From NCBI RefSeq assembly GCF_001427385.1, contig NZ_LMGJ01000003.1, positions 264,363 to 328,362 of the forward strand: DNA of 64,000 nucleotides, given 5' to 3'. The stretch comes from Mesorhizobium sp. Root157 (GTDB taxonomy: Bacteria > Pseudomonadota > Alphaproteobacteria > Rhizobiales > Rhizobiaceae). The notes below the pieces were generated by a model. It saw only the letters and a program-made list of their open reading frames with translations. It was not told where the DNA came from and searched no databases. Positions 1 to 7,935 of this stretch are shown piece after piece (within the stretch, counting starts at the first letter, position 1; every line of letters starts with the position of its first letter). The position numbers were made by a program, and so were the translations under genes.

Positions 1-214
1 GCTCGAGCGCCGAGGTCTTGCGGAACGACTTGAATGCTTCTTCCGCAGCCTCGATGGCGCGACGGGTTTCGGCGCCGCCCGCCTTCGGCACGGTTCCGAT
101 CTTGAGACCGGTGGCGGGGTTGATGACATCGATGGTCTGGCCGGAATCGGCCTGCACCCACTCGCCATTGATGAGATTGGCCTGCCGCATGAAATGGCTG
201 GTTTTCTGGAGCAT
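1..214 (-). CDS. gabD: NAD(P)-dependent succinate-semialdehyde dehydrogenase, N-terminal part (window edge)
   Basis: The first ~71 residues of an aldehyde dehydrogenase are visible on the minus strand; the rest lies beyond position 1. The protein begins MLQKTSHFMRQANLINGEWV and continues with a D-V-I-N-P-A-T-G stretch and I-G-T-V-P, the usual N-terminal Rossmann entry of the GabD branch of aldehyde dehydrogenases. That branch oxidises succinate semialdehyde to succinate in GABA catabolism. The ATG at 212-214 has a GGAGGCGA Shine-Dalgarno sequence just upstream. The catalytic Cys and Glu lie outside the window, so the substrate call rests on N-terminal resemblance only; another aldehyde dehydrogenase is possible. 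Confidence 0.75.
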   Translation of the reverse strand, partial: MLQKTSHFMRQANLINGEWVQADSGQTIDVINPATGLKIGTVPKAGGAETRRAIEAAEEAFKSFRKTSALE

Positions 215-367
215 GGTCTCGCCTCCGTTTGGCGCTCCTGGCGCCCATATATGGATTTCGCGGAAGGACGCGTCCGGGTTGATCGCGCGTCCGATCAGCG
301 CTCTTACCCCACGGCAAGCGTGCCGATCAATCTCTGCGCCCAATATAAGCGATAGGCCAGCGCAAAT

Positions 368-1318
368 CTAACCAAACACGTGAGAAGCGATCATCACCCA
401 GGCAGTCGTGGTCAGGACCGCAAAGGCCGTGGACAACGTCATCTGGCTTGAAGACAGAGCCTGTCCTGTGCCGAATTGCGTGGCGATCAGATAGGAATTG
501 ACGCCCGCCGGCAGCGAAGCGCCGATCACCGCGATCTTTGCGGTAAGCGGCGGCAGGCCGAAAGCCAGGGCAAGCGCAAGGGCCACGGCGGGCATCAGCA
601 CCAGCTTGGTGACGGACAGCGACAGTGCCGCGCGCAGATTGCCCGAAATACCAAAGGCGCTCAGTTCGGCTCCCATGGCGAAAAGAGCCACCGGGCCGGC
701 GATATCGGCCATCACGTCGACGAGCCTTGTGCCCAGCCCCGGCAATTGCAGTCCCGTCATACGCCAAGCAAGCCCAGCCAAGATGCCGATAATGAGCGGG
801 TTGGCGAAGATCTTGCGCAGAAAGGTGATCAAAACCCGTACAAAATTCATGGGCTCGCCGTCGGTGCGGCCAAAGCTTTCGAACATGATCACCGATGCCA
901 TCATTACGACCGGCAAATGGACGGCGATGAGCAGCGACAGGATATCCACGCCCGGTTGGCCAAGCACGCCGAATACAAACGGAATGCCGAGCAGAACGAG
1001 ATTGGAGAAGGAGCAGGACACTCCACCGACCACCCCTGCCCTGGCATCGCGGCCGAATATGCGGGTGGTGATCAGGTGGCCGACCGTCCAGGCGGTTGCA
1101 ATGGCGCAGAAATAGGCCCCCCAAAGCGCCCAGGGCGCGGACCCATGAAAATCGACCTTGGTCATGGTGCGAAACAGAAGCACCGGCATGGCAATGCCGA
1201 CGGCAAACTCGGCAAGCACCTCTCCGCTGCCCGCCTTCAGATATCCGCTCAAGGCAGCGACATAGCCCAGCGCAACGAGGCCGAAGACGAAAAAGACAGT
1301 TTCGGTGACGGGAGACAT
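368..1318 (-). CDS. AEC family (auxin efflux carrier-type) transporter
   Basis: A 316-residue, very hydrophobic protein with about ten predicted membrane segments. It shows the two-lobed layout of the AEC/BART superfamily: an N-terminal half starting MSPVTETVFFVFGLVALGYV, a charged cytoplasmic loop near the middle (F-E-S-F-G-R-T-D-G-E-P), and a second hydrophobic half ending at HVFG. Family members export or import small carboxylates such as malate or malonate; the substrate cannot be read here. The frame stays open 44 codons further upstream, but the ATG at 1316-1318 gives the normal family N-terminus and has a TCCGGAAG ribosome-binding sequence, so I use it. It is divergent from the phosphatase gene at 1686. 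Confidence 0.85.
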   Translation of the reverse strand: MSPVTETVFFVFGLVALGYVAALSGYLKAGSGEVLAEFAVGIAMPVLLFRTMTKVDFHGSAPWALWGAYFCAIATAWTVGHLITTRIFGRDARAGVVGGVSCSFSNLVLLGIPFVFGVLGQPGVDILSLLIAVHLPVVMMASVIMFESFGRTDGEPMNFVRVLITFLRKIFANPLIIGILAGLAWRMTGLQLPGLGTRLVDVMADIAGPVALFAMGAELSAFGISGNLRAALSLSVTKLVLMPAVALALALAFGLPPLTAKIAVIGASLPAGVNSYLIATQFGTGQALSSSQMTLSTAFAVLTTTAWVMIASHVFG

Positions 1319-1685
1319 GAACTTCCGGAAAGGCAACGCGGCGATAAAGGTCGGGGCAGCAAAAAGGGCGGCCGAGCCAGCGCATAAATCCCAACTATCG
1401 AGCCCGAAAGCAACCACATATCCGATCGGATCAACAAACAGTCGAGCCAAGGTCGTGGACTTATGAATGTGATCGAAACGGCGCCGGAAACGGGAAGTAG
1501 ATGCGAGGAGAAGCGCGACGGGAGATATGGTTCATCGTCCCAGCGGTTCGGCGCGGCAGCTTGCAGCCGTTCAGGTGTCCGCAGGATGTGGGCCACGACT
1601 TGGGGCAGATGCTGCTTGTTTTTCCGATTGCTTTGCAGTCCCTATATGTCCTGAACCGGCAACCGGGCCGGAAACGGGACTGCTC
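1319..1685. other. Divergent intergenic region, no gene seen
   Basis: These 367 bases separate the AEC gene (leftward) from the histidine phosphatase gene (rightward). A long frame runs through it in phase with the phosphatase, but its codons do not look like a folded domain and a signal peptide starts only at 1686, so I treat the region as non-coding. It presumably carries both promoters. A CTATAT-like -10 lies near 1651, without a convincing -35 partner. Confidence 0.5.
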
Positions 1686-2234
1686 ATGCAACGATTTCTC
1701 ATCGCCTTTCTGCTTTTCATGCTGCCGCTTTCGGCACACGCCACCGATGCCGGCTGGGCGGCCTTGCGCGATGGCGGCCATGTCGTGTTGCTGCGCCATG
1801 CCATGGCCAGCGGCAGCGCAGAACCGGCCAATTTCGACATCGACAAATGCAACACCCAGCGCAACCTGTCGGAACGCGGCAAGCAGCAGGCGCGCAAGCT
1901 CGGCGCCCTGTTCGGTGCGCGCGCAGCCCCCATCGAGCGCGTCCAGTCGAGCCGTTACTGCCGCTGCCTCGACACCGCGCGCATCGCCTTCGAGGCGGAG
2001 GCGGAGGCGTTTCCCGCGCTCGACCCGATGAACGGCGACGAGGCCGAGAAGACCAAGCAGAAGGCGGCGATCATGGATGAAATCCGCGCCTATTCAGGCT
2101 CGGACCTGCTGGTCATGGTGACGCATCTGGAGAACATCCAGGAGCTGACCGGGGTGTCGCCGCGCGAAGGCGAAGCGGTGATCGTGAAACCGCAGGGCGA
2201 AGGGTTGCGCGTGCTGGGGCGGGTCGTCTTCTAG
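1686..2234 (+). CDS. Secreted histidine phosphatase superfamily protein (SixA/phosphoglycerate mutase-like)
   Basis: A 182-residue protein. It opens with a clear signal peptide (MQRFLIAFLLFMLPLSAHA, cleavage predicted after AHA), so the mature enzyme should be periplasmic. The histidine phosphatase signature is present: VVLLRHAM near the mature N-terminus carries the phospho-accepting His of the RHG/RHA motif, and VTHLENIQ near the C-terminus supplies the second catalytic His. Small size and lack of extra domains resemble SixA-type branch members; the substrate is unknown. The ATG at 1686 was chosen because the signal peptide begins there. The TAG stop overlaps the stop of the convergent GFA gene in the tetranucleotide CTAG at 2231-2234. 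Confidence 0.82.
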   Translation: MQRFLIAFLLFMLPLSAHATDAGWAALRDGGHVVLLRHAMASGSAEPANFDIDKCNTQRNLSERGKQQARKLGALFGARAAPIERVQSSRYCRCLDTARIAFEAEAEAFPALDPMNGDEAEKTKQKAAIMDEIRAYSGSDLLVMVTHLENIQELTGVSPREGEAVIVKPQGEGLRVLGRVVF

Positions 2235-2668
2235 CATCCAACGCTCTGAAACCTGAGCACGCCGATAATGCCATCGCCCTTCTGCCCGTTTCCATCGGAC
2301 GGGTGATTTACGCCGTCCGTGACCGGCACGTCTTCAAAATCGAACGGGCTGACGCCCTCGAGGCAGGCCGTGTTGACGCCATACTGGCTAGGGTCGGAGC
2401 GGCGCTGGTGATGGGTGTAGATGCCGCAACGGGAGCAGAAATAGTGCTTCGCCGTACCGGTGTTGAACTGGTAGAGCGTGAGCATCTCCTGCCCCGCCAG
2501 CATGTGAAGGTCGCCTAGCCTTGCGGTTACGGCCACTGCGCCACGCATGCGGCAAAGCGAACAGGTGCAGCGGCGGGCGGAATGCAACCCTTCCGACAGG
2601 CGGACATGGAAGCGTACAGCCCCGCAATGGCAGGCGCCGTCGAACTCGGTTGCATCCTTATCGAGCAT
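2231..2668 (-). CDS. GFA family (glutathione-dependent formaldehyde-activating enzyme-like) protein
   Basis: A 145-residue protein with the full zinc-binding set of the GFA/CENP-V fold: CHCGAVRF near residue 13, CTCSLCRMRG near residue 34, and CSRCGIYTHHQ near residue 78. Gfa from Paracoccus was described as accelerating adduct formation between glutathione and formaldehyde, but most family members have no proven substrate, so a specific reaction should not be assumed. The ATG at 2666-2668 is preceded by GGGAGAATGTC, a good ribosome-binding site. It stands alone, convergent with the phosphatase and divergent from the lipid A cluster. Confidence 0.85.
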   Translation of the reverse strand: MLDKDATEFDGACHCGAVRFHVRLSEGLHSARRCTCSLCRMRGAVAVTARLGDLHMLAGQEMLTLYQFNTGTAKHYFCSRCGIYTHHQRRSDPSQYGVNTACLEGVSPFDFEDVPVTDGVNHPSDGNGQKGDGIIGVLRFQSVGC

Positions 2669-2845
2669 GACATTCTCCCGTTCTTAACCTTGCGTCACCA
2701 TAACATGGCGATGCCCACTGCCGGCATTTGAACCGGTGGCCGGCTATAGTTACGCCACATTCGGCCTTTTCCTGCCCGGGAAAACCGATTAGACAGCGCC
2801 AAACGCCCGAACACAGGTTTCGCGAGCGAACCGAAGGAAAAGCCC

Positions 2846-3124
2846 TTGTCCACCACTTTCGAAAAAGTAGCCAAGATCATCGCCGACACCAGCGAGATCG
2901 ACATCGATACGATCACGCCAGACAGCCACACCATCGACGACCTGGGCATCGACAGCCTCGACTTCCTCGACATCGTCTTCGCCATCGACAAGGAATTCGG
3001 CATCAAGGTGCCGCTGGAGAAGTGGACGCAGGAAGTCAACGACGGCAAGGCTTCGACCGACGAGTACTTCGTCATGAAGAACCTGTGCGCCAAGATCGAC
3101 GGACTGGTTGCCGCCAAGGGCTGA
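2846..3124 (+). CDS. acpXL: Acyl carrier protein AcpXL for very-long-chain fatty acids of lipid A
   Basis: A 92-residue acidic carrier protein. The DSLDFLDI motif places the phosphopantetheine attachment on Ser37. The sequence after it ([17 protein letters not shown]) and the length are those of rhizobial AcpXL, which carries the 27-hydroxyoctacosanoic acid chain, rather than of the housekeeping AcpP. The start is a TTG at 2846: it is preceded by AAGGAAAAG at good spacing and gives the family N-terminus [13 protein letters not shown]. It is first in a co-directional cluster with two ketosynthases, a dehydrogenase and the acyltransferase LpxXL, in the order known from Rhizobium leguminosarum, except that no fabZXL-type dehydratase follows it. 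Confidence 0.93.
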   Translation: MSTTFEKVAKIIADTSEIDIDTITPDSHTIDDLGIDSLDFLDIVFAIDKEFGIKVPLEKWTQEVNDGKASTDEYFVMKNLCAKIDGLVAAKG

Positions 3125-3137
3125 TCCATCCGTTTCG

Positions 3138-3171
3138 CAGGCGGCAACCCCTTGACGCCTCCCGCCGCCTG
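3138..3171 (+). promoter_or_regulatory. Inverted repeat between acpXL and the ketosynthase gene
   Basis: CAGGCGGC (3138-3145) and GCCGCCTG (3164-3171) are perfect 8-base inverted copies with an 18-base loop, filling most of the 63-base gap after acpXL. No T-tract follows, so a strong intrinsic terminator is unlikely. A stem here could stabilise the acpXL message or reduce read-through so that the carrier is made in excess over the enzymes; this is inference. Confidence 0.4.
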
Positions 3172-3187
3172 ATCCACCAAGAGCCAC

Positions 3188-4372
3188 ATGAACGCCCACG
3201 ACGTCGTCATCACCGGCATCGGCCTTGTTTCTTCCCTGGGAGAGGGCCCTGAAAATCATTGGCGCAAGCTGACCACGCCGGGCGTCAAGCCTGTGCTGGA
3301 AGCGGAACGATTCGCGCCCTATACCGTCCATCCCCTGCCCGAGATCGACTGGAACCTGCAGATCGCCAAGCGCGGCGACCAGCGCCAGATGGAGACGTGG
3401 CAGCGGCTCGGCACCTACGCCGCCGGCCTGGCGCTGGACGATGCGGGCATGAAGACCAATGAAGCGCTTTGCGCCACCATGGACATGGTGGTGGCGGCAG
3501 GCGGCGGCGAACGCGACGTTGCGGTCGATTCCGACATACTTGCAGCCTCGGAGCAGCGAAGCGACCGCGACGTGCTGCTCAACGAGAAGCTGACCACCGA
3601 ACTGCGTCCGACGCTGTTTTTGGCGCAGCTGTCCAACCTGCTGGCCGGCAACATCTCGATCGTCCACAAGGTCACCGGTTCGTCCCGCACCTTCATGGGC
3701 GAAGAAGGTGCTGGAGTGTCGGCCATCGAAACCGCGGCTGCGCGGATCCGTTCCGGCCAATCCACGCACATGCTGGCGGGCGGCGCCTTCCAGACCGAGC
3801 ATGCCGACATGCTGCTCGGCTACGAGCTTGGCGGCTATCTGCATCGCGGCGACTGGAAGCCGGTGTGGCAGCGGCAAGGGGCGGAAGGCGGCGGCGTGGT
3901 GACCGGATCCGGCGGTGCATTCCTGGTGCTGGAGAGCCGCGAACATGCCGAAAAGCGGGGCAGCAGGATCTACGCCACCCTGGGGCCGGTGCTTTCGGGC
4001 CGCTCGCGCCGTGCGCGCGGCGAACTCAAGGCCGGGATCGAGGCGCTGCTCGATGAAGCGCGACTGCCGAACGGCGAGTTGCTCGCCATTTCGGGCGCAT
4101 CCGGCAGCCACAAGGCCACCGCTGCCGAGAAAGCCGTTTTCGATGCAGTGCCCGGCATTGCGGCACGAGGCTTCTCGACGCTGACCGGCCACATGAAGGA
4201 AGCGCAATTTCCCTTTGCCGTGGCGCTGGCGGCGCTCGCCGTCCACCACAACGCGGCCTTGCCGCCGTTCGAGGCGAGCGAGCGGGCTTTTGCCGGCGCG
4301 ACGCAGACCGTACTGGCAACGGCCATCGGCTATCACCATTTCGAGGGCATGGCGCTGGTCAGCGCCCCATGA
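3188..4372 (+). CDS. fabF2XL: Ketosynthase-like protein lacking the active-site Cys (FabF2XL)
   Basis: A 394-residue protein of the beta-ketoacyl-ACP synthase fold, starting VVITGIGLVSSLGEG. It differs from a working enzyme at key sites. Aligned by hand to its neighbour, the Cys of the T-A-C-A-S-G nucleophile elbow is Ser166 (in TGSSRTFMGEEGAG), and the His of the H-G-T-S-T motif is replaced within ISGASGSHKAT. Only the second motif His, in LTGHMKEA, remains. This resembles the chain-length-factor (KS-beta) subunits of polyketide synthases, which pair with an active partner. The active KS encoded 27 bases downstream is the obvious partner. A role in setting chain length in VLCFA synthesis is inference; position and sequence match fabF2XL of the rhizobial cluster. 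Confidence 0.85.
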   Translation: MNAHDVVITGIGLVSSLGEGPENHWRKLTTPGVKPVLEAERFAPYTVHPLPEIDWNLQIAKRGDQRQMETWQRLGTYAAGLALDDAGMKTNEALCATMDMVVAAGGGERDVAVDSDILAASEQRSDRDVLLNEKLTTELRPTLFLAQLSNLLAGNISIVHKVTGSSRTFMGEEGAGVSAIETAAARIRSGQSTHMLAGGAFQTEHADMLLGYELGGYLHRGDWKPVWQRQGAEGGGVVTGSGGAFLVLESREHAEKRGSRIYATLGPVLSGRSRRARGELKAGIEALLDEARLPNGELLAISGASGSHKATAAEKAVFDAVPGIAARGFSTLTGHMKEAQFPFAVALAALAVHHNAALPPFEASERAFAGATQTVLATAIGYHHFEGMALVSAP

Positions 4373-4399
4373 CTGGAAACGCGGCCTGAGGCTTAAGCG

Positions 4400-5671
4400 A
4401 TGACAAAATTCACCGATCATCTGGGCAGACCGGTCGTCGCCGTCACCGGCATCGGCCTGGTCACGTCGCTCGGCAAGGGCAAGGCCGAAAACTGGGCAGC
4501 GCTGACGGCCGGCCAATCCGGCATCCATCCGATCACCCGCTTTCCGGTCGATCATCTCAACACCCGCATTTCGGGCATGGTCGACTTCCTGCCTTCCAGC
4601 AGCAAGGGGGCGAGCGCCCTCACCTATGAACTGGCCGAGACCGCGGCGCACGAAGCGGTTGCGGAAGCCGGCATCGGGCTTGAGGATTTCGGCGGGCCGC
4701 TGTTTCTCGCGTCCCCTCCGATGGAACTCGACTGGCACGACCGCTTTGCCCTTTACAACAGCGGCAAGGAAACGCCGGCGCCCGAGCGCCTGCTTGAAGT
4801 GGCGCGCGGCCTGAATTCGCTCGACATGTTCGAAACCTCGCAGTTCGGCTCGATCGCCGACCGGCTGGCGGACCGCTTTGGCACCACCGGGCTGCCGATC
4901 ACGCTCTCCACCGCCTGCGCATCCGGCGCGACCGCCATCCAGCTCGGCGTCGAGGCGATCCGGCGCGGCGAAGCAAAGCGCGCGCTGTCGATCGGCGCCG
5001 ACGGCTCGGCAACGGCGGAGGCGCTGATCCGCTTCTCGCTGCTCTCGGCGCTTTCGACCAGCAACGACGTGCCGGAAAAGGCGTCGAAGCCTTTTTCCAA
5101 GGACCGCGACGGCTTCGTGCTGGCGGAAGGCTCAGCCGCGCTGGTGCTGGAATCACTGGAAGCCGCACTGGCGCGCGGCGCGACCGTGCTCGGCATCCTG
5201 CGCGGCTGCGGCGAAAAGGCCGACGACTTTCATCGCACCCGCTCGAAACCTGACGGTTCGCCCGCCATCGCCGCGGTGCGGGCAGCCCTTGCCGATGCGG
5301 GCTTGAGCGAGGACGAAATCGACTACATCAACGCGCACGGCACCTCGACGCCGGAAAACGACAAGATGGAGCACATGTCGCTGTCGACGGTATTCGGCGA
5401 GCGCATCAGCCGCATCCCGATCTCCTCCAACAAGTCGATGATCGGGCATACACTGTCCGCAGCCGGGGCCATCGAAGCGGCTTTCTCGCTGATGACGATG
5501 CGCGAAGGCATCATCCCGCCGACCATCAACTACGACAATCCCGACCCGGCAATCGCGCTCGACGTGGTGCCGAACGTGAAGCGGCAAGCCAAGGTCGGCA
5601 CGGTTTTGTCCAACTCGTTCGGCTTCGGCGGCCAGAACACCTGCCTTGTCATGGCGCGGGAACCCGGTTAA
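4400..5671 (+). CDS. fabF1XL: Beta-ketoacyl-ACP synthase of very-long-chain fatty acid synthesis (FabF1XL)
   Basis: A 423-residue condensing enzyme with the complete KAS II triad: Cys173 in STACASGATA, His313 in NAHGTSTPEND and His350 in NKSMIGHTLSAAG (with Lys345). It extends acyl-ACP by two carbons per round. Its place after acpXL and the Cys-less ketosynthase and before lpxXL points to elongation on AcpXL toward the C28 acyl chain of lipid A rather than bulk fatty acid synthesis. The ATG at 4400 follows the upstream gene by 27 bases. The C-terminus FGFGGQNTCLVM is typical of the family. Confidence 0.92.
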   Translation: MTKFTDHLGRPVVAVTGIGLVTSLGKGKAENWAALTAGQSGIHPITRFPVDHLNTRISGMVDFLPSSSKGASALTYELAETAAHEAVAEAGIGLEDFGGPLFLASPPMELDWHDRFALYNSGKETPAPERLLEVARGLNSLDMFETSQFGSIADRLADRFGTTGLPITLSTACASGATAIQLGVEAIRRGEAKRALSIGADGSATAEALIRFSLLSALSTSNDVPEKASKPFSKDRDGFVLAEGSAALVLESLEAALARGATVLGILRGCGEKADDFHRTRSKPDGSPAIAAVRAALADAGLSEDEIDYINAHGTSTPENDKMEHMSLSTVFGERISRIPISSNKSMIGHTLSAAGAIEAAFSLMTMREGIIPPTINYDNPDPAIALDVVPNVKRQAKVGTVLSNSFGFGGQNTCLVMAREPG

Positions 5672-5720
5672 GCGAGGCACGACAACCGCCACGCCGGATC
5701 GAGACGTGCCATCGATTTTC

Positions 5721-5745
5721 TCCCCCTCCGGCCTGCCAGAGGGGG
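5721..5745. repeat. Short inverted repeat related to the 16.4 kb palindromic element
   Basis: CCCCCTC (5722-5728) and GAGGGGG (5739-5745) are inverted copies around a 10-base loop in the 111-base gap before the dehydrogenase gene. The right flank (GCCAGAGGGGGGTG) resembles the outer end of the element at 16357-16561 (GGCAGAGGGGGGTGGG), so it may be a decayed fragment of the same repeat family. A weak transcriptional pause is possible because GTTTTC follows. Confidence 0.4.
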
Positions 5746-5782
5746 GTGTTTTCATCCGCCTCCAACACGAGGTTTCCATCTG

Positions 5783-6811
5783 ATGCGCGCTTTGCAACTC
5801 ATTGCCGACCGCCGGCTCGAAGCAGTCGACATTCCCGCGCCTCCCGCACCGGCGCTGGGCGAAGTGACGCTCAGGATCAAGGCGGTAGCGCTCAACCATA
5901 TCGACGTGTGGGGCTGGCGCGGCATGGCGTTCGCCAAGCGCAATCTGCCGCTCACCATCGGCGCGGAAGCATCGGGCGAAGTCGAGGCCGTCGGCCCTGG
6001 CGTGTCCAACCTTATGCCCGGTCAACTGGTGTCGATCTATGGCGCGCGCACCTGCGGGCTTTGCCGCGCCTGCCGCGAAGGCAGGGACAATCTGTGCGAG
6101 CATGTTTCGGGCGTGCATGGCTTTCATCTCGACGGATTTGCGCAGGAGAAGATCAATTTGCCCGCGCGCCTGCTGGTTCCTGCACCGCCAGGCGTCGATG
6201 CCATAGGCGCTGCCGTCGCACCAGTGACGTTCGGGACGGTCGAACACATGCTGTTCGACAATGCCAGACTGGAGCCGGGCGAAACGATTCTCGTGCATGC
6301 CGGCGGCTCGGGCATCGGCTCGGCAGCGCTGCAGCTTGCCAAGAAAATGGGCTGCACGGTGATCACCACCGTCGGCTCCAACGACAAGATCGAGAAGGCC
6401 AAGGCGCTTGGCGCCGATCATGTCATCAACTATCGCGAGGACCGCTTCGAAGGGGTGGTGCGCAAACTGACCAAGAAGCGCGGCGTGGACGTCGTGTTCG
6501 AACATGTCGGCGCCGACACCTGGGCGGGCTCCATGCTGTCGCTGAAGCGCGGCGGCCGGCTCGTGACCTGCGGTTCGACTTCGGGCGTCTCGGCCCAAAT
6601 GAACCTGATGCAGCTTTTCCAGCAGCAGTTGAAACTGCTCGGCTCCTTCGGCTGCCGCATGGAGAACATGGCCAACGCCATGCAGAAGATGGCGGCCGGG
6701 CTGGTCCATCCCGTCATCGACACGCAAGTCGATTTCGAGGGCATCGATGCGGCGCTGAAGCGCATGGAAGGCCGCGACGTGTTCGGCAAGATCATCCTCA
6801 CGGTCGGCTGA
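5783..6811 (+). CDS. adh2XL: Zinc-binding MDR dehydrogenase of the VLCFA cluster (Adh2XL)
   Basis: A 342-residue medium-chain dehydrogenase/reductase. The N-terminal GroES-like half has the structural zinc lobe Cys91, Cys94, Cys97 and Cys105 (CGLCRAC...C). The catalytic zinc ligands are not obvious: the canonical Cys-His pair reads ALNHID, and the G-H-E motif reads GAEASG. It may therefore act without catalytic zinc, like quinone/enoyl reductases of this superfamily. The Rossmann motif AGGSGIGSAALQ binds the nicotinamide cofactor. In the Rhizobium cluster the gene in this place is called adh2XL; an enoyl-reductase-like step or formation of the omega-1 oxygen function of the long chain are both possible and unproven. 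Confidence 0.82.
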   Translation: MRALQLIADRRLEAVDIPAPPAPALGEVTLRIKAVALNHIDVWGWRGMAFAKRNLPLTIGAEASGEVEAVGPGVSNLMPGQLVSIYGARTCGLCRACREGRDNLCEHVSGVHGFHLDGFAQEKINLPARLLVPAPPGVDAIGAAVAPVTFGTVEHMLFDNARLEPGETILVHAGGSGIGSAALQLAKKMGCTVITTVGSNDKIEKAKALGADHVINYREDRFEGVVRKLTKKRGVDVVFEHVGADTWAGSMLSLKRGGRLVTCGSTSGVSAQMNLMQLFQQQLKLLGSFGCRMENMANAMQKMAAGLVHPVIDTQVDFEGIDAALKRMEGRDVFGKIILTVG

Positions 6812-6819
6812 GGCGCGGT

Positions 6820-7803
6820 TTGGCTCCCGGCCCTCTCGGCAAATTGCGCCGCGACCTCAAGTTCGGTCTCGGCCGCCGCTCCCGCAACGCAAAGCACTGG
6901 CTGACGGCCAGGCTGGCGATGACGGTGATCGGGGTGCTGCGCCTTTTGCCGCCGGACAAGGCCTTGAATTTCGCCGACCGCGCGGCACGGCGCGTCGGCC
7001 CGCTGGTCGGTCGCCACCGGGTTGCGCTCGACAACCTGCGCCAGGCCTATCCGGAAAAGAGCGAAGCCGAGATCAAGCAGATCGCGCTCGACATGTGGGG
7101 CAACATGGCCCGCCTCGGCGCGGAATACATCTTCCTCGACCAGTTGTTCGATCTGGATCCGAAGGCGACGACAGCCGGACGCATCGAAATTTCGGCTGCC
7201 AGCATCGAGCACTTCGAAAAGATCGCCGAAGACGACAAGCCGCATATCATCTTCACCGGCCATCTCGGCAATTTCGAATTGTTGCCGGTGGGTGCGGCGG
7301 CCTTCGGCATGAAGATTACGGCGCTGTTTCGTCCACCCAACAATCCGTACATGGCCGAATACATCCAGTCGATGCGCCGTTCGAACATGGGAGCGCTGTT
7401 GCCGTCATCGACCGGCGCCTCGTTCGCGCTGGCCGCGATCCTCGAAAAAGCCGGCAATATCGGCGTGCTGGTCGACCAGAAATTCATCAGCGGGCTGGAG
7501 ACGACGTTCTTCGGCAGGCTGTGCCAGACCAATCCGCTGCTCGGCATGCTGGCACGCCACTATGAATGCGACGTCTATCCGGCCCGCTGCGTGCGGTTGC
7601 CTGACAACCGCTTCCGGCTGGAGATCGAAGACAAACTCGTGCTGCCACGCGACGCCAAGGGCACCGTCGATGTGCATGCGACGACGCAACTCATCACCGA
7701 CGTGGTCGAGCGCTGGGTGCGCGAAGACCCCGGCCAATGGATGTGGTTCCACAAACGGTGGCAGTTGAGCGGCCGCCGCCGCACCTTGCGCGGACGCAAC
7801 TGA
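6820..7803 (+). CDS. lpxXL: Lipid A very-long-chain acyltransferase LpxXL
   Basis: A 327-residue member of the LpxL/HtrB lysophospholipid acyltransferase family. The HX4E catalytic motif is visible as HLGNFE in FTGHLGNFELL, followed by FRPPNNPY and, later, VDQKF and the C-terminal WMWFHKRW typical of lipid A late acyltransferases. It should transfer the long chain from AcpXL to the lipid A precursor at the inner membrane. There is no suitable ATG: the best start is TTG at 6820, with GAGG six bases upstream (overlapping the stop of the dehydrogenase) and family-like length. The gene ends the cluster. Confidence 0.9.
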   Translation: MAPGPLGKLRRDLKFGLGRRSRNAKHWLTARLAMTVIGVLRLLPPDKALNFADRAARRVGPLVGRHRVALDNLRQAYPEKSEAEIKQIALDMWGNMARLGAEYIFLDQLFDLDPKATTAGRIEISAASIEHFEKIAEDDKPHIIFTGHLGNFELLPVGAAAFGMKITALFRPPNNPYMAEYIQSMRRSNMGALLPSSTGASFALAAILEKAGNIGVLVDQKFISGLETTFFGRLCQTNPLLGMLARHYECDVYPARCVRLPDNRFRLEIEDKLVLPRDAKGTVDVHATTQLITDVVERWVREDPGQWMWFHKRWQLSGRRRTLRGRN

Positions 7804-7858
7804 GCGTTTCGCGCCTGCGCGCCTTCCTTCACGCGTTTCCGAAGCCGGACTGTTGAAA

Positions 7859-7906
7859 ACAGTTGCACTGTCGCGAAATTTCGCGCGTACTACGTCTTAT
7901 GACGTA
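7859..7906. promoter_or_regulatory. Three consecutive palindromes upstream of a 54-residue gene
   Basis: Within 48 bases lie ACAGT-TGC-ACTGT (7859-7871), the uninterrupted palindrome CGCGAAATTTCGCG (7872-7885), and TACGTC-TTAT-GACGTA (7891-7906). All are perfect. They sit 30 to 77 bases upstream of the ATG at 7936. Such dyads are typical of dimeric repressor or activator sites; I do not recognise the factor. No T-tract follows, so they are less likely to be the terminator of lpxXL. Confidence 0.55.
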
Positions 7907-7935
7907 ACGGAAGATATGCTTGTGGAGGACAGGCA

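Noticed and set aside
2729..2750. Promoter TTGAAC/TATAGT for acpXL
   Set aside because: The two boxes are only 10-11 bases apart, too close for a sigma-70-type promoter.
2789..4738. A 649-codon open frame on the minus strand across the VLCFA genes
   Set aside because: Antisense to acpXL and the ketosynthases, which have clear catalytic motifs; no ribosome-binding site or recognisable domain.
5746..6819. Long N-terminal extension in frame with lpxXL
   Set aside because: The extension overlaps the dehydrogenase gene in another frame and reads as low-complexity Arg/Gly-rich sequence. The TTG at 6820 with GAGG gives the family length.
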